This document shows, one piece after another, positions 27,344 through 36,112 of a stretch of 64,000 nucleotides of DNA. The notes under the pieces are model-generated. The model had not been told where the DNA came from and made no database searches. It was given only the letters and a program-made list of their open reading frames with translations. This DNA comes from Hyphomicrobiaceae bacterium. GTDB lineage: Bacteria; Pseudomonadota; Alphaproteobacteria; Rhizobiales; Methyloligellaceae. The translations under genes and the position numbers were made by a program. Numbering within the stretch: position 1 is the first letter of the stretch; each line of letters opens with the position of its first letter. The stretch covers positions 186,001 through 250,000 of the forward strand of contig JACKJS010000002.1 of NCBI GenBank assembly GCA_020637815.1. The letters are read 5' to 3'.

Positions 27344-28297
27344 TTAAGCGCTTCTGACTCGTTCGGCTTGGCGCTCGGTACTCTCATCGCCAACGACTTT
27401 TGTGGGACCTTTCGGCTTCGAGCCATGCCAATTGATGTACTCGTTCGGCAAGAGCCGCTGAGACTCGCCCTTGTAGGAGCTCGAGCGGTAGGCGTGGTCG
27501 TGGATGTGCGCGGCGAACATGCGGTCGATCCACTGGGTGTTCTTGAATATCCGTTGAGAGCGGAGCAGTGTGAAGGGCGCGATCTTCCGGAATTCGTGCG
27601 CGTCGTTGAACTCCTTCACGGCGAGAAGCTCGCCGGTCCAGGGGTTCGACCCATCGACGCCGATATCGTCGAGATAGACCGGGACGATCGGGAGATAGAG
27701 TTGCGGCGGCGCGGAGAGCACGTCCAGGGTCCTCTTGGCCGACGAGTAGTAGTCCACATCGACCGCCACGAAGCCGATTGGCGCGTCCTCGCTGAGAGAA
27801 CGGCAAAACTCCGGAACCGTCTCGGCGATATCGCCGATCACGAGTTCGGCGAAGTCGGGGAGGGCTTCGCGGAGTCGATCCTGGTCCATGGGGAAGTCGC
27901 CCGCCTGAAACGATTCCGGAATGTCGCGATAGTCGATGGGCTCGGGCATGCCTGTTCCGGTGTCGAAGCCGTAGATCCGGAATTCGATGCCGGTGGCCTT
28001 TCGCGTGCGCTCGGCGATCCGGCACATGTTCAAGAGTCCAGCCCCGCCGGCGACACCGAATTCGAGGATCGTCACGGCCTTGTAGCCGTACTTCTTGGCG
28101 GCATCGGCCGCATAGAGAATGGGGAAAGCATATTGCTGCCGGACGACGAGATCGAAATCGACCTTCGCCCGATAGCTGCCGAACAGCGCCACGAACAAGG
28201 ACAGAAAATTCAGGTGAAGCGGCTCGGTTCCGCGTTCGACGAGGACCTTTCGCAATTGACCCGGACGGGTAAGCCGCTGAAGCGCATAAAGAGACAT
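27344..28297 (-). CDS. class I SAM-dependent methyltransferase (TylF-like)
   Basis: The start at ATG 28297 has GGAG 10 nt upstream and follows the polymerase stop by 19 nt; a longer open frame runs back to 28450 inside that gene. The 317-residue product has the SAM motif ILEFGVAGGAG, then IYGFDTGTGMPEP, VIGDI and VAVDVDYY, resembling TylF-type sugar O-methyltransferases. It probably methylates a sugar hydroxyl of the repeat unit. No membrane segment or signal is visible. Confidence 0.85.
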   Translation of the reverse strand: MSLYALQRLTRPGQLRKVLVERGTEPLHLNFLSLFVALFGSYRAKVDFDLVVRQQYAFPILYAADAAKKYGYKAVTILEFGVAGGAGLLNMCRIAERTRKATGIEFRIYGFDTGTGMPEPIDYRDIPESFQAGDFPMDQDRLREALPDFAELVIGDIAETVPEFCRSLSEDAPIGFVAVDVDYYSSAKRTLDVLSAPPQLYLPIVPVYLDDIGVDGSNPWTGELLAVKEFNDAHEFRKIAPFTLLRSQRIFKNTQWIDRMFAAHIHDHAYRSSSYKGESQRLLPNEYINWHGSKPKGPTKVVGDESTERQAERVRSA

Positions 28298-28316
28298 TGT
28301 TGTGTGGCTCCGTTGC

Positions 28317-29696
28317 CTATGAGAGCGAAGGACGAGGGGATGAAAGTTGCAGCCAAACACCGCGTTGCGGTGGGACCGTCCACGCGGCGCTGGTCTCGCG
28401 GGCGCGGCGATTTGGGATCGGCGTGGATGGGAGCTTATCGGTCGCTGCATTCGCCATGGACAGCGCCCCGAGCAGGAACCAAAGCATTCCGGCGAGTTTG
28501 ATCGTGAACGGCGATGCCGAAATGCAGAGCTGCGCGACGAAGTACAGCGCGATCGCGTTCCGGAAGGAGCTGAAATAGCTGGTTCGCCCCTGGAGCTTCA
28601 TGAACACGAGCCAGAGCGCGATGAAGCCCAAGACGCTCGCGCGGCTGATAATATAGGCATAGCCCGCATCGAAGGTCTGGGAACGTGGCAGCGACAGTCC
28701 GAACCAGTCGTAGATGTTGAAGGTATCGAGAACCTGTCCCGAATAGAGAAGCCGTTCGCTCAGACCCAGTCCTTGGACATCCGGCTCGAGGCCGGGCGGG
28801 CCGCTCCAAGCGCTGAAGAACCAGAGCCCCAACACCGCGACGAAGGGCGCGGCAATCATTGCGGGGGTCGTCAGACGCGGCGGCAACAGCACAATGACGA
28901 CGCCAAGCGCGCCGACCAGGGCCGCAAGTCGCGTATCGGACAGAACGAGGAGTATCAGTCCGCAGATCAGGGTCAGCCCGTAGAACCGGCCTTCCATCCG
29001 TGATCGGACGACCGCCCACAAGGCGACGAGGGCGCCGAAATTTCCGAGCGTGCTTGGCTCCAGAAACAGAGACGAGACGCGATGGGTCCCGAGAAACGGC
29101 AGCAGCGACCGGCTTTGATCGCCGGCGCGCGTCGCATTGATCGCAAGGCCGCCGGAATACTGAAGCGCGATGTCCGTCGCCGACAGCGTTCCCCGCGCGA
29201 CATAGTACTTCGCGACATGAAAGACGTTGAGAAACGCATTCAATGCGAATTGCTCGAACAAGGCGAAGGCGAGCAAGACGAGCGTGCTGAAAATCACGAT
29301 CTTGTCCGCGGCCCGGATATTGTTCATCGCCTGGCCAAGCACGAAGAAGACAACGGGGATGATCAAGTCGCGGGTTGTCTTCGGGTCGAAGCCCGCGGAA
29401 GGCTTATCCACGTAGCGGACGAGCGACAGCACCACGGTGCCGAGGACGATCAATGCCAGGACCGACAGATGCGTGCCGTTCAGATGGCGCAGACAGGCAA
29501 GGGCGGCCACGCCGATCAAGAGCCCTTCGGATGCCATCACGATGCCCGGCGTTGCCGGAAGTCCCCGTGTGTTCATGAAGCACAGGACGGCGTTGAAGAC
29601 GATCGTGCCGAACACGATCGCGCCCGCAAGCCAGGGCGAAACCGATCCTTCCGAGGCGGCGGGAGATGCCGAATATGCGAAGTCAGTGCTTACCAA
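28317..29696 (-). CDS. polysaccharide polymerase (Wzy/GumE-like), multi-pass membrane protein
   Basis: The protein has about ten or more hydrophobic segments, a central SRSLLPFLGTHRVSSLFLEPSTLGNF loop and short conserved DTRLA, as in O-antigen ligase/polymerase-like proteins. Its neighbours (GT26, GT4, methyltransferase, flippase) support a Wzy/GumE role: joining lipid-linked repeat units in the periplasmic leaflet. The start is uncertain. An ATG at 29789 lies deep inside the upstream GT4 gene in another frame, so I favour TTG 29696 (459 residues), which overlaps that gene by 14 nt. The soluble C-terminal tail of about 35 residues is basic. Confidence 0.82.
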   Translation of the reverse strand: MVSTDFAYSASPAASEGSVSPWLAGAIVFGTIVFNAVLCFMNTRGLPATPGIVMASEGLLIGVAALACLRHLNGTHLSVLALIVLGTVVLSLVRYVDKPSAGFDPKTTRDLIIPVVFFVLGQAMNNIRAADKIVIFSTLVLLAFALFEQFALNAFLNVFHVAKYYVARGTLSATDIALQYSGGLAINATRAGDQSRSLLPFLGTHRVSSLFLEPSTLGNFGALVALWAVVRSRMEGRFYGLTLICGLILLVLSDTRLAALVGALGVVIVLLPPRLTTPAMIAAPFVAVLGLWFFSAWSGPPGLEPDVQGLGLSERLLYSGQVLDTFNIYDWFGLSLPRSQTFDAGYAYIISRASVLGFIALWLVFMKLQGRTSYFSSFRNAIALYFVAQLCISASPFTIKLAGMLWFLLGALSMANAATDKLPSTPIPNRRARETSAAWTVPPQRGVWLQLSSPRPSLS

Positions 29697-30882
29697 GTGA
29701 GGCCTGCCTGCTTCCGGATGCTTCGTCGAAGGGTTGTGTAGGCGCCGCCTCGTCCGAGCTCGCCATGCCAATTCCCAGGATGGTTTCATAGAGCGCGCCG
29801 ATCTCGGCCGAGATGTGGGCCCAATCGTAGGCCTCTGCCGCGGTCATGCAGGCCCTGCGCTGTTCGCCGTAGTATGACGCCATATCGGCGGCCCGTTGCA
29901 GCAACGTGTTCGCCGCGGCCTCCGAATCGTTGAAGTCGAGGATCAGGCCGAGGCCCGTCCGGGCCACAAGGCTGCGGAAGGGCGGGATGTCGCTCAGGAC
30001 CGGAAAAAGACCGGCGGACATTCCCTCGATGGAGGTCATGCCGAAGCCTTCATAGTCCGAGGCGCTTGCGAGGAACGAGCTGTCCGCCATGAGCTGCTTG
30101 AGCTCTGCGTCGGAGGGAGAATCGACGACCCGCACGGAACTCTCAAGCCCCGCGGACCGGATGAGTGCATCGATGTCGGCGATCCGGAGATCGTCGGGAC
30201 GCCCCGCGATCGTCAGCCGCCAGTCGGGATCTTTTGCGGCGAGCGCTTCGGCGAAACGCAGCAACAGGTCGACGCGCTTGTTCTGGGAGAAACGGCCGAT
30301 CGCTATCAGGGACTTCTGGAATTGCTTGGCGGCGGCATCGTGGAACTTCGATGTGTTGACGCCGTCTTCGATCAAGCGCACGCGTCCCGGACACACCGTG
30401 CGGAAGCGTTCATAGTCCGAAGTACTACAGGCGACGATGGCGTCGTAGAACATGCTCGACAGCCGCGTGATCGTGGAGAACCAGACGCGCTTCAGCCGTG
30501 CCGCATAGTTCGTGTGGAAGAACCCGCCATGGGTTGTCGCCACGAGCTTGTGGCGGTGCAGGGGGCGGGTCCATCCGAGGAAATCGAAGAAGAAGTCGAT
30601 GGCGTGGACATGGACGATGTCCGCCCCGTCGAGATGGCGCAGCACAGAGAGGGCGAGCGGGTAACGCTGCGAGCCCGAAAAGGGAATGCGCACGATCTCG
30701 ATACCGTCCAGCATTTCCGTTGCCGCTAGCCGTTCTTGGGCTTCGTCCTTGAACAGCCGGTCCAGTGTCACGACGCGGATGCGGTCGCCTGCGGCGACCT
30801 GCGCCCGCGCCAAATCGAGCACGTGGTTCTCGAGGCCTCCGACGCCCGGATAGAACTGGCGAACGACATGAACGACATACAT
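29683..30882 (-). CDS. family 4 glycosyltransferase (GumH-like)
   Basis: The start is ATG 30882, where the conserved YVVHVVRQFYPGVGGLENHV begins; the frame is open to 31197 without family support. The 399-residue GT-B enzyme has the donor-domain motif LIAIGRFSQNKRVD and the EX7E signature in EGFGMTSIEGMSAG. Placement between a GT26 gene and the polymerase mirrors gumH in the xanthan locus, where the enzyme adds alpha-mannose to the cellobiosyl lipid. The actual sugar here is inferred from context only. Confidence 0.9.
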   Translation of the reverse strand: MYVVHVVRQFYPGVGGLENHVLDLARAQVAAGDRIRVVTLDRLFKDEAQERLAATEMLDGIEIVRIPFSGSQRYPLALSVLRHLDGADIVHVHAIDFFFDFLGWTRPLHRHKLVATTHGGFFHTNYAARLKRVWFSTITRLSSMFYDAIVACSTSDYERFRTVCPGRVRLIEDGVNTSKFHDAAAKQFQKSLIAIGRFSQNKRVDLLLRFAEALAAKDPDWRLTIAGRPDDLRIADIDALIRSAGLESSVRVVDSPSDAELKQLMADSSFLASASDYEGFGMTSIEGMSAGLFPVLSDIPPFRSLVARTGLGLILDFNDSEAAANTLLQRAADMASYYGEQRRACMTAAEAYDWAHISAEIGALYETILGIGMASSDEAAPTQPFDEASGSRQASLGKH

Positions 30883-30932
30883 CTCAAGCGGTCTCCGCGG
30901 TGCGCGCGCAACGGTACACGACGCAAGATATG

Positions 30933-31700
30933 CTAACGGCGCGCATCGAAAAGAACCCTTCCCAGGAAGACGAAATTTCCGATCAGATATCTGCGGGCAA
31001 GCCGGACCGGCTCCTGCAGAAGGCGGAACATCCACTCGCAGCGCAGTTGACGGACCCATTGCGGCGCGCGAGGCACGTTGCCGGCCTGAAAGTCCAAGAA
31101 GGCGCCGACGCCGAACAAGAGGCGAGCGCTGGTATTCGCGCCATGCTCGCCGATCCAGAACTCCTGCAAGGGATTGCCCATGCCGACCAGGAGGCAATCC
31201 GCGTCCGATTTGCGGATGTCGCAGCAGGTTTGTTCGATGTCCTGCGGGCCGGAGAAGAACCCGTTGCGGTGCCCGACGATCGTGTGCCGAGGAAATGCCT
31301 CGGCCAATGCCTCGGCAGCGCGCGCCGCCACGGCGTCGGTGCTGCCGACGAGGTAGATACGCAGCGCCAGCGTCGTGCGTGCGAGGAAGTCCGGCATGAA
31401 GTCGGTGCCGTTGAGGTTTTCCTGGAACGGCACGCCATATTTGATGCGGCTCGCGATGTCCGCGCCGAGGCCGTCATTGAGCACCACGAAGGCTCGCAGC
31501 GCGTTCCGGTAGCGCTCGTCGCCACATGCCAAGTTCAGGGTTTGAGCATTGGCAAAGCAAACCTTGACGGTGTCTCCGCGCGACACGGTCTCGTCGATCA
31601 GCGCAATGGCGCCATCGCGGCCGAGATCGCGAATGCGCACGCCGAGAAGCGTGCGGCTTCGATCGTCCGGTCTTGGTGCCGCATCTCGCATAACGTTCAT
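30933..31700 (-). CDS. WecG/TagA/CpsF family (GT26) glycosyltransferase, GumM-like
   Basis: The 255-residue product has the family signature: CFANAQTLNLA, VLNDGLGADIASR, FQENLNGTDFMPDF, IYLVGS, LLVGMGNPLQEFW and LLFGVGAFLDFQAG. In xanthan and acetan synthesis the GT26 enzyme GumM adds the second glucose to Und-PP-glucose; in other systems it adds N-acetylmannosamine. Start ATG 31700 gives a family-typical length; the longer frame to 31943 has no support. It is the first gene of a minus-strand operon with GT4, polymerase, methyltransferase and GH5. Confidence 0.93.
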   Translation of the reverse strand: MNVMRDAAPRPDDRSRTLLGVRIRDLGRDGAIALIDETVSRGDTVKVCFANAQTLNLACGDERYRNALRAFVVLNDGLGADIASRIKYGVPFQENLNGTDFMPDFLARTTLALRIYLVGSTDAVAARAAEALAEAFPRHTIVGHRNGFFSGPQDIEQTCCDIRKSDADCLLVGMGNPLQEFWIGEHGANTSARLLFGVGAFLDFQAGNVPRAPQWVRQLRCEWMFRLLQEPVRLARRYLIGNFVFLGRVLFDARR

Positions 31701-32270
31701 CGTGTCGCTGTCGCTCGGTTCCTGACTCACCCATATGCGGGCTTGCATCGCCGATGCAAAGGCCTTGCCAGGCTTCGGCGTGGTCTCAAGACCCCGTCCT
31801 GCCAAAATCGCGCCGGATACCGAGCTTCCGGGATCTGGCTGCCCCACACCGGGACGACTGGCGTCCTGAATTGGCACCCATCCTTTGCCGGCCCCCGGTA
31901 GCTCGCCGTCCGTCCGCACCGGTTTGACATGGCCACAGCGCATACCAGGTTAATCGCTGCGCAAACACTATACCGCATCTTCTTTGGTCTGGTTTCTGCA
32001 AGACGGGGACGCTTGCGGCGGGGCTTCAACCCTGCCGGGAAAGGCTGCTTAACCGGTTTAAGGTTAGGATCGGGACTTCCGCGGTTACGGGTTCGGAATG
32101 GGCATGTCAAAATTAGGGACCTATCGAACGGCAGTTTGGCGGTGCGCGCGCGCCAGCCGGCCAGCAGGGGCCGCCGCTCGATGCGTTGCCTCTGTCCGCC
32201 CCAGGTGCGGAACCAGCCAACACGGGGGCCTGGGCTCGGCCACCGCCGCCCAATGCTCGATTGCGGCCGT
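31701..32270. other. divergent intergenic region (570 bp)
   Basis: This large gap separates the GT26 operon (minus) from the flippase operon (plus) and must hold both promoters. A TTGACA at 31924-31929 lacks a good -10 at proper spacing. Frames open across the gap on both strands have atypical composition and no recognisable family, so I treat it as regulatory DNA with no confirmed element. Confidence 0.45.
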
Positions 32271-33788
32271 ATGAAGTATCGAGGCAAATCCGTCGTCGGC
32301 TCGTCCCTGTTGAATACCGCGGCGGGCCTTCTTTCGCTTGCAGCCGGATTCGGCGCGAGCGTAATCGTGGCTCGTCTTCTCGGTGTCGAGGGCTCGGGAC
32401 TCGTTGCTTTCGCGCTTTACTTCATGTGGCTGTCCACGGCCGTCTCGGATGGCGGCATGTCGCAGACCGTATTGCGGTTCATCGCCGGCGATGTCGCCAT
32501 TGACGGGACGGGCGGCGGGCTGTTCACAACGCTGATGCGGCGCTTCGTGGTAACCACGACCCTGATGGCCGTCGGCATTCTCGGCTATGCGCTCTTTCTC
32601 TACGAAGACGGAAACGGGAGCAGCGCGCTGATCTGGGGCGCGACCGCGATCCTCTTCCTCTCCTATGCCTATTCGACCATGGCGCTGAACGCCGCGCACG
32701 GCCTCGGCCAGATGCGCGAGGCCGCCGAGAAAACGCTGATCGGCTGCGTGATCCAGCCCTTGGCCGTTTTTGGAGGCGCCGTGCTCGCGGGCCCGGCGGG
32801 TGCGATTCTCGGCCATGCCTTGCGCCATTTTCCGCAAGCGCTGGCGGTCCGTGGCTATCTGCGCGCCGACGACGGCCGCCGCGCGCGGTTCACGCCCGAG
32901 CTCTGGAAATATGCACGGCACAACTGGATCGAATACAGCCTCACCGTCGCGCTGGGAGCGTGGGCCGAACTGGCCATTCTCGGGCTGAGCTTTTCCTTCA
33001 TGGAGGTCGGCTATTATTCGATCGGCCTCAATATGAACGGCCTCGTGCTACAGCTCGCGATTTTCCTTTTGGCCATTCTCATTCCGTATCTCGGATCGCT
33101 TCACGATAGCGACGACCACGCCAGCCTCGTCGAAGGGTACCAGCGCAGCCTGCGCTGGCTCGGAATCGTTCTTGCGCCGGTCTGCTTCGGCGGGGCGGCC
33201 ATCGTGCCGGTCCTGGTTCCGTCCGTGTTCGGCCGGGAGTTCGAACCCGCCGTTAACATTTCGGAAATCATGATTCTGTTTTCCTTCCCGGCCGCGCTCT
33301 CGTTCGTTGCCGGACGCACTATGCTGGCACGGCGTCTTAGCGGCGATCACATGAAGATCTCGATCGTTCGAGGCCTCGTATCGATCGTTCTGATGCTTGC
33401 GCTCGTTCCGATCTACGGTGCACTCGGAACGGCTTGGATCAAGGCTGTACTCAGTGTCGCGACCTTCGCATTCTTCATGTGGTACTGCCGCAAGCATCTC
33501 GGGATTCCCTTCGCCGCCCTGGACCTCGTCAAGCTCATCGCCGCAGGGCTTCTCTGCGCGGCCGCCGCGCGGCTCTGCATCATCTGGCTGCCCAACATTG
33601 CCGGGATGGGATTGGGGATCTTGGCCGGTGCGGCAGTTTACGTTGCCGCCCTGTTTCTTCTGTCGCTCATTCGCCCGGATGAGAGAGCGCATGTCGGCGA
33701 TTGGCTCAAGGGCCGTGCGTCCGTGCGTATCGAGCCGCGAAGCGACGACGACGGCAACTCCAACGATGCCTCGCATATCATAGGGTGA
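32271..33788 (+). CDS. polysaccharide flippase (Wzx/GumJ-like, MATE/PST superfamily)
   Basis: The 505-residue integral membrane protein has about 14 hydrophobic segments and the flippase N-terminus (KSVVGSSLLNTAAGLLSLAAGF, ASVIVARLLGVEGSGLVAFAL). It moves the lipid-linked repeat unit across the inner membrane. ATG 32271 is the first codon giving a family-like N-terminus; the open frame reaches 31929. It begins a plus-strand operon: the ATP-grasp gene starts 8 nt after its stop. The last 25 residues are polar and variable. Confidence 0.92.
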   Translation: MKYRGKSVVGSSLLNTAAGLLSLAAGFGASVIVARLLGVEGSGLVAFALYFMWLSTAVSDGGMSQTVLRFIAGDVAIDGTGGGLFTTLMRRFVVTTTLMAVGILGYALFLYEDGNGSSALIWGATAILFLSYAYSTMALNAAHGLGQMREAAEKTLIGCVIQPLAVFGGAVLAGPAGAILGHALRHFPQALAVRGYLRADDGRRARFTPELWKYARHNWIEYSLTVALGAWAELAILGLSFSFMEVGYYSIGLNMNGLVLQLAIFLLAILIPYLGSLHDSDDHASLVEGYQRSLRWLGIVLAPVCFGGAAIVPVLVPSVFGREFEPAVNISEIMILFSFPAALSFVAGRTMLARRLSGDHMKISIVRGLVSIVLMLALVPIYGALGTAWIKAVLSVATFAFFMWYCRKHLGIPFAALDLVKLIAAGLLCAAAARLCIIWLPNIAGMGLGILAGAAVYVAALFLLSLIRPDERAHVGDWLKGRASVRIEPRSDDDGNSNDASHIIG

Positions 33789-33796
33789 GGGGTGCT

Positions 33797-34750
33797 ATGA
33801 GGCAGACGGGGGTCAAATCAACGCGCAGAAGCTGGATACACAAGAAGCTTCTCCATCTCTTCTGGCGCACGATCGGGTTCTTGCCGGACTCGCCGTATGT
33901 CAGCTTGAAATATTTTTCGCTGAGCGGCCGCCTCCCGAACCTGACATCGCCGATGCTTTTTACTGAGAAGCTGCAGGTCTTGAAGCTCGCCGACCGCAAC
34001 CCGCTCTATCCCGTCATGGTCGACAAGGATCGCGCGAAGGACCTAATCGCCGAGCGCGTGGGCCCCGAGCACGTCATCGAGACCTACTGGGTAGGGCAGG
34101 ATCTCGATCAGATCGGCTGGAACGAAATCCCGCTCCCGGCCGTTGTGAAGCCGACGCACAGCAGCGGGTACGGGTTGTTCCTGCGAACGCCTCGCGATGT
34201 CGAGGATCTCGTACGCAACAACCCGGGCCCGTATTGGCTGGCGCAGCGTCACGACGCGATCAATCGGGAATGGGCCTACGCGGATGTGGTGCCGCAGATC
34301 ATCATCGAACGCATGCTGACAAATCACGGCGCCATACCGGACGACTACGCGTTCCTCGTATTCTCCGGAGAGGTGGCGCTGATCAGGCTGCGGCTCCGCC
34401 GCGACGGCGACGCGTTCGAATGCATCTTCACGCCGGACTGGCAGCGGATTCCGGAAGGCGGGGGCTGCTACCCGGACTACCCCGACACTATTTCGCGGCC
34501 CGCGCAACTGGACGCGATGATCGAGGTCGCCCGCAAGGTTTCCGGTGGCGTTCCTTTCGTTCGTGTCGATCTCTATCTCGCGGAAGGATCGGTTTATGTG
34601 GGTGAGCTGACGCTCTACCCCGGTGGAGGATTTCCCGGTTTCGTATCCGATCCCATCGACTGCTATCTCGGCGAGTTTTGGGATGCGCAGCTCAAGGCGC
34701 GCGCGCCAGCCCGGCCCGTTCAATCGGCCGTCGCACTGGGGATCGAATGA
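33797..34750 (+). CDS. TupA-like ATP-grasp protein (polysaccharide-modifying ligase)
   Basis: The 317-residue protein resembles the ATPgrasp_TupA family: TEKLQVLKLADRNPLYPVMVDKDRAK (53-80 region), the ATP-binding lysine in AVVKPTHSSGYG (Lys118), and VRVDLYLAEGSVYVGELTLYPGGGF. ATP-grasp ligases join a carboxylate to an amine through an acyl phosphate. TupA is needed for teichuronopeptide synthesis in alkaliphilic Bacillus, where amino acids are tied to glucuronate polymers. GAGGGG precedes ATG 33797. Its stop overlaps the start of the GumK-like glucuronosyltransferase as ATGA, so the two are translationally coupled. The natural inference is amidation of the glucuronic acid carboxyl by an amino acid. 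Confidence 0.85.
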   Translation: MRQTGVKSTRRSWIHKKLLHLFWRTIGFLPDSPYVSLKYFSLSGRLPNLTSPMLFTEKLQVLKLADRNPLYPVMVDKDRAKDLIAERVGPEHVIETYWVGQDLDQIGWNEIPLPAVVKPTHSSGYGLFLRTPRDVEDLVRNNPGPYWLAQRHDAINREWAYADVVPQIIIERMLTNHGAIPDDYAFLVFSGEVALIRLRLRRDGDAFECIFTPDWQRIPEGGGCYPDYPDTISRPAQLDAMIEVARKVSGGVPFVRVDLYLAEGSVYVGELTLYPGGGFPGFVSDPIDCYLGEFWDAQLKARAPARPVQSAVALGIE

Positions 34751-35970
34751 AAATTCTCTTTATATCGTCCCATGCGTTCTTGCCGTCGACGCGCAAGACT
34801 AGCGTGCATTTCGTTTCCCAGGCGCTGGCCGATCGCGGCCACGCCGTTTCCACGGTTTCCGTCGGCTTCAGTACGCTGACCTATCTGAAGGACCGCGCGC
34901 TCTACCGGTCCCTTGCGTCGGCGCAGAAGAACCGCTTCGTCGAGCAATCGCCCGGCTACCGCTCGGCGTGCTACATGCCTCTGTTTCATCCGTTCAGCAC
35001 CCAAAACCCAACGCTGAACCGGGCGACGGGATGGTTCTTTCGGCTCTATGGGCAAGTCCTGCCGCACTTCTTGAAGGAGGAATTGCGGTCCGCCGATGCC
35101 GTGTTTCTCGAAGGTGGCACGAGCCTTTGCCTGTTCGATGCCATTCGCCGCTGCAAGCCGGAAATTCTGCTGATCTATTTCCGGCGCGACCACCTCGATA
35201 GCATCGGCGCGTCGAGCTATCTCACCGAAGTGGAGCAACGGATCGCGCCGTTGTTCGATCACGTTTGCGTCCCCTCGCCGTGCATGGCGCGACACCTGCC
35301 GGCGCGGAGCAAGGTGACCTATCTGCCGCAAGGCATCGAGAAGCGCGCGTTCGATCTTTGCAGGACATCGCCTTATCCGCGAAACAGCCGGAACGCCGTC
35401 GTTGTCGGCAATATGTTGTTCGACAAGGATGCAGTGATCGCGATGGCGGCGAGCGCACCCGATGTGTGCTTCCACCTTTTCGGCTCCGGCATCTGCGGTC
35501 CGTTTCCCGGGAACGTGAAAGTCTATGGCGAGCGACCCTTTGGCGAGACGGTGCCGTTCATCAAGTTCGCGGATTTCGGCATCGCGCCCTACAAGATGTC
35601 GAAACGCGAACGCTATCTCGTGCAGTCGAGTCTCAAGCTGATCCAATATTCTTATTGTCTGCTGCCGATCGTCGCGCCGGATCTGCTCGCGGGCAGCCGC
35701 GCCAACTTGATCGTGTATCGCCAGGACGGCGAGGACGATTGGGCCACCGTGATCGGCCGGGCGCTCGAGGCCAAGAGGTCCACCGCGTGGAACAAGGGTA
35801 TCTTGTCTTGGACGGACGTCGCGATGAGGGTTGAAGAGCAACTGACCGCGCTCCGAACGCCGCAGGCGTGCGGCGACGGTTTCACGGAGAGGCTGGAGAG
35901 TCCGGGTCTCTTGGCGTTCGCCCCAGCCGGCTTGCGGGATCCATTGCGAATCTCCTCGACCACCACTTAG
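34747..35970 (+). CDS. gumK: GumK-like glucuronosyltransferase (GT70)
   Basis: The 407-residue protein resembles Xanthomonas GumK throughout: FISSHAFLPSTRKTSVHFVSQAL at the N-terminus, DAVFLEGG, AVVVGNMLFDKD, FHLFGSG, VKVYGERPF, FIKFADFGIAPY and SSLKLIQY. The Asp that GumK uses as catalytic base has a counterpart in YFRRDHLDS, and the Lys and Gln of SSLKLIQY match GumK residues near the UDP-glucuronate carboxylate. GumK adds beta-1,2-glucuronic acid to mannose on the lipid-linked trisaccharide. Start ATG 34747 overlaps the ATP-grasp stop by 4 nt. The last 30 residues are not conserved. Confidence 0.88.
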   Translation: MKILFISSHAFLPSTRKTSVHFVSQALADRGHAVSTVSVGFSTLTYLKDRALYRSLASAQKNRFVEQSPGYRSACYMPLFHPFSTQNPTLNRATGWFFRLYGQVLPHFLKEELRSADAVFLEGGTSLCLFDAIRRCKPEILLIYFRRDHLDSIGASSYLTEVEQRIAPLFDHVCVPSPCMARHLPARSKVTYLPQGIEKRAFDLCRTSPYPRNSRNAVVVGNMLFDKDAVIAMAASAPDVCFHLFGSGICGPFPGNVKVYGERPFGETVPFIKFADFGIAPYKMSKRERYLVQSSLKLIQYSYCLLPIVAPDLLAGSRANLIVYRQDGEDDWATVIGRALEAKRSTAWNKGILSWTDVAMRVEEQLTALRTPQACGDGFTERLESPGLLAFAPAGLRDPLRISSTTT

Positions 35971-36112
35971 GGACCGGGCTGCGGGCGAACAGTTCAGGCT
36001 TCCCTGGACAGGTCCAATTATCTCGGTCAAACGTTTGCCCGCGTGGCTTTGCTGATTTGGCCTGAAATCTGCAATCCCCGAGGTTGCAGGAATCCACGTT
36101 TCGTTTCCGGAC

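Noticed and set aside
31924..31952. TTGACA that might be a promoter for the flippase operon
   Set aside because: No acceptable -10 hexamer occurs at 16-18 nt spacing.
31727..32287. 186-residue minus-strand frame in the gap before the flippase
   Set aside because: Composition is Arg/Pro-rich, no ribosome site, no family; it overlaps the flippase start.
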